Assembly: GCA_910585745.1 (NCBI GenBank)
Contig: CAJUFM010000070.1
Span: 1 to 15,029, forward strand
DNA length: 15,029 nt
Direction of reading: 5' to 3'
Source of the DNA: an uncultured Eubacterium sp.
Lineage (GTDB): Bacteria > Bacillota > Clostridia > Lachnospirales > Lachnospiraceae
Under the pieces are notes generated by a model that saw only the letters and a program-made list of their open reading frames with translations, ran no database searches and was not told where the DNA came from. Below, piece after piece: positions 14,520 through 15,029 of this stretch (the stretch's first letter is position 1; each line of letters begins with the position of its first letter). A program made the translations under genes and the position numbers.

Positions 14520-14744
14520 TACCAAGCACATATATGAAAAAATGAGTTAGATGAACTTAAATGTGTTATAGCATGAGATAAGGTATTTGAACGTGAGAGC
14601 CGTTTAATCATGAAGAAGTAGCGGTTTGCGTAGTAAATCAGCGAATTCTGAAAGCTTATAGAATGCTGAATGTCTGTATAGCACTGACAAAGGTAGAGGT
14701 GCGGGGGTGTGTGAAACAACGAAGCAATCCTCAGCATCATATCA
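14520..14744 (+). other. non-coding stretch after cas2 with potential RNA structure
   Basis: No gene can be supported here. Several short helices can form on the + strand: AGCCG (14598-14602) with CGGTT (14622-14626); CAGC+ATTCT (14639-14649, two-base bulge) with AGAAT+GCTG (14660-14668), 9 bp around a 10-base loop; TGTC (14671-14674) with GACA (14686-14689); and GAGG (14696-14699) with CCTC (14729-14732). This row suggests a structured RNA or the remnant of one, such as part of a group II intron. It could equally be the outer part of the CRISPR leader. I recognise no named RNA family. Confidence 0.35.
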
Positions 14745-14804
14745 ATGGTGCGAGATCTAAATGAACATGACATCCCTAAGAGGTTCGCACCATGAAATTT
14801 AGGG
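14745..14804 (+). promoter_or_regulatory. CRISPR leader element with pseudoknot-forming inverted repeats
   Basis: ATGGTGCGA (14745-14753) pairs perfectly with TCGCACCAT (14785-14793). Inside the loop, CCCTAA (14774-14779) can pair with TTAGGG (14799-14804) beyond the first stem, an H-type pseudoknot topology. CTAAAT (14757-14762) competes for the same 3' arm (ATTTAG, 14797-14802). From memory, a GGTGCGAA...TTCGCACC element before the array is common in type I-C leaders. It lies about 100 bases before the first repeat and may serve integration, transcription of the array, or both. Confidence 0.5.
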
Positions 14805-14874
14805 AAAATGAAGTGCATATAACATAGAAGAGTAAAGAAAACTTATATTTTTGGTAATTTTGCACAAATAAGAA

Positions 14875-14898
14875 TACATATTTGTTTGCAAATATGTA
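14875..14898 (+). promoter_or_regulatory. 10-bp AT-rich hairpin directly before the first repeat
   Basis: TACATATTTG (14875-14884) and CAAATATGTA (14889-14898) are perfectly complementary with a four-base loop, followed by ATTTTT (14899-14904) and then the first repeat at 14908. The form resembles an intrinsic terminator, but the stem is almost all A-T. Its place at the leader-repeat junction suggests a recognition or bending site for spacer integration instead. The function is inferred. Confidence 0.5.
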
Positions 14899-14907
14899 AT
14901 TTTTGCT

Positions 14908-15029
14908 GTCGCTCCCCACATGGGGGGCGTGGATTGAAATAAAAAAGCAAAATTACAAAGCAAACGGGAAACGAGTCGCTCCCCACATGGGGGGCGTGGA
15001 TTGAAATAAAAAAGCAAAATTACAAAGCA
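14908..15029 (+). CRISPR. type I-C CRISPR array, leader end (two repeats visible)
   Basis: Two identical 33-base repeats at 14908-14940 and 14975-15007 begin GTCGCTCCCC and end GGATTGAAAT, the type I-C form. The repeat folds as CGCTCCCC, loop ACAT, GGGGGGCG, with one G-T wobble in the stem. Cas5c cleavage at the 3' base of the stem would leave an 11-base handle ending in ATTGAAAT. Spacer 1 is 34 bases (14941-14974). Spacer 2 starts at 15008 and is cut by the window end; its 22 visible bases equal the start of spacer 1. Because the spacers are the same, the 3' repeat border rests on the family pattern. Orientation follows from the cas genes and leader on the left. Confidence 0.96.

Noticed and set aside
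14489..14818. 109-codon minus-strand open frame across the leader region
   Set aside because: It crosses the cas2 end, the potential hairpins and the leader element. It has no clear ribosome binding site or domain, and its Ser/His-rich translation looks like chance.

Overview
The window looks like chromosomal DNA of a low-to-moderate GC Gram-positive bacterium of the Clostridia, probably Lachnospiraceae. This is inferred from strong AGGAGG-type ribosome binding sites, frequent GTG and TTG starts, Sec signal peptides and lipoboxes of Gram-positive style, and a tandem pair of perfect Spo0A boxes. No rRNA or tRNA is present to place it more precisely. Every gene I can support lies on the + strand.

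Region 1 (1-6206) is a tightly packed operon that continues from outside the window. It holds the tail of an unknown gene, a very small gene that appears frameshifted (60-219), a 129-residue Sec-secreted protein of unknown function, a solute-binding-protein-type lipoprotein, a second lipoprotein with a Cys/His motif and beta-propeller-like sequence, an ABC-2 type ATPase and a large 678-residue permease. The genes overlap by 4 to 14 bases or are separated by 4 to about 20. The layout (secreted small protein plus an exporter-type ABC pair plus lipoproteins) resembles bacteriocin production and immunity loci of the lactococcin-972 type, but I recognise no bacteriocin sequence. It is the least described part of the window.

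Region 2 (6207-6384) is a 178-base gap with no gene. It carries two TTGTCGAA boxes exactly 10 bp apart, the arrangement bound by a Spo0A dimer, just upstream of candidate -10 elements. The next gene is cas3, so this is the likely promoter of the CRISPR-Cas operon.

Region 3 (6385-14519) is a complete type I-C CRISPR-Cas operon in canonical order: cas3, cas5c, cas8c (with an internal in-frame start for the small subunit cas11c), cas7c, cas4, cas1, cas2. Cas5c should process the crRNA. Cas5c, Cas7c, Cas8c and Cas11c form Cascade. Cas3 degrades the target, and Cas4, Cas1 and Cas2 acquire spacers. Key catalytic residues are visible in Cas3, Cas5, Cas4, Cas1 and Cas2. Oddities are a degraded-looking start of cas2, AT-rich mosaic blocks inside cas3 and cas7, and a hairpin between cas3 and cas5.

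Region 4 (14520-15029) is a 388-base non-coding stretch followed by the first two repeats of the CRISPR array. The stretch has several potential RNA hairpins, a leader element that can fold as an H-type pseudoknot, and a 10-bp AT-rich hairpin immediately before the first repeat. The first two spacers are identical over all 22 bases that can be compared, and the window ends inside the second spacer.
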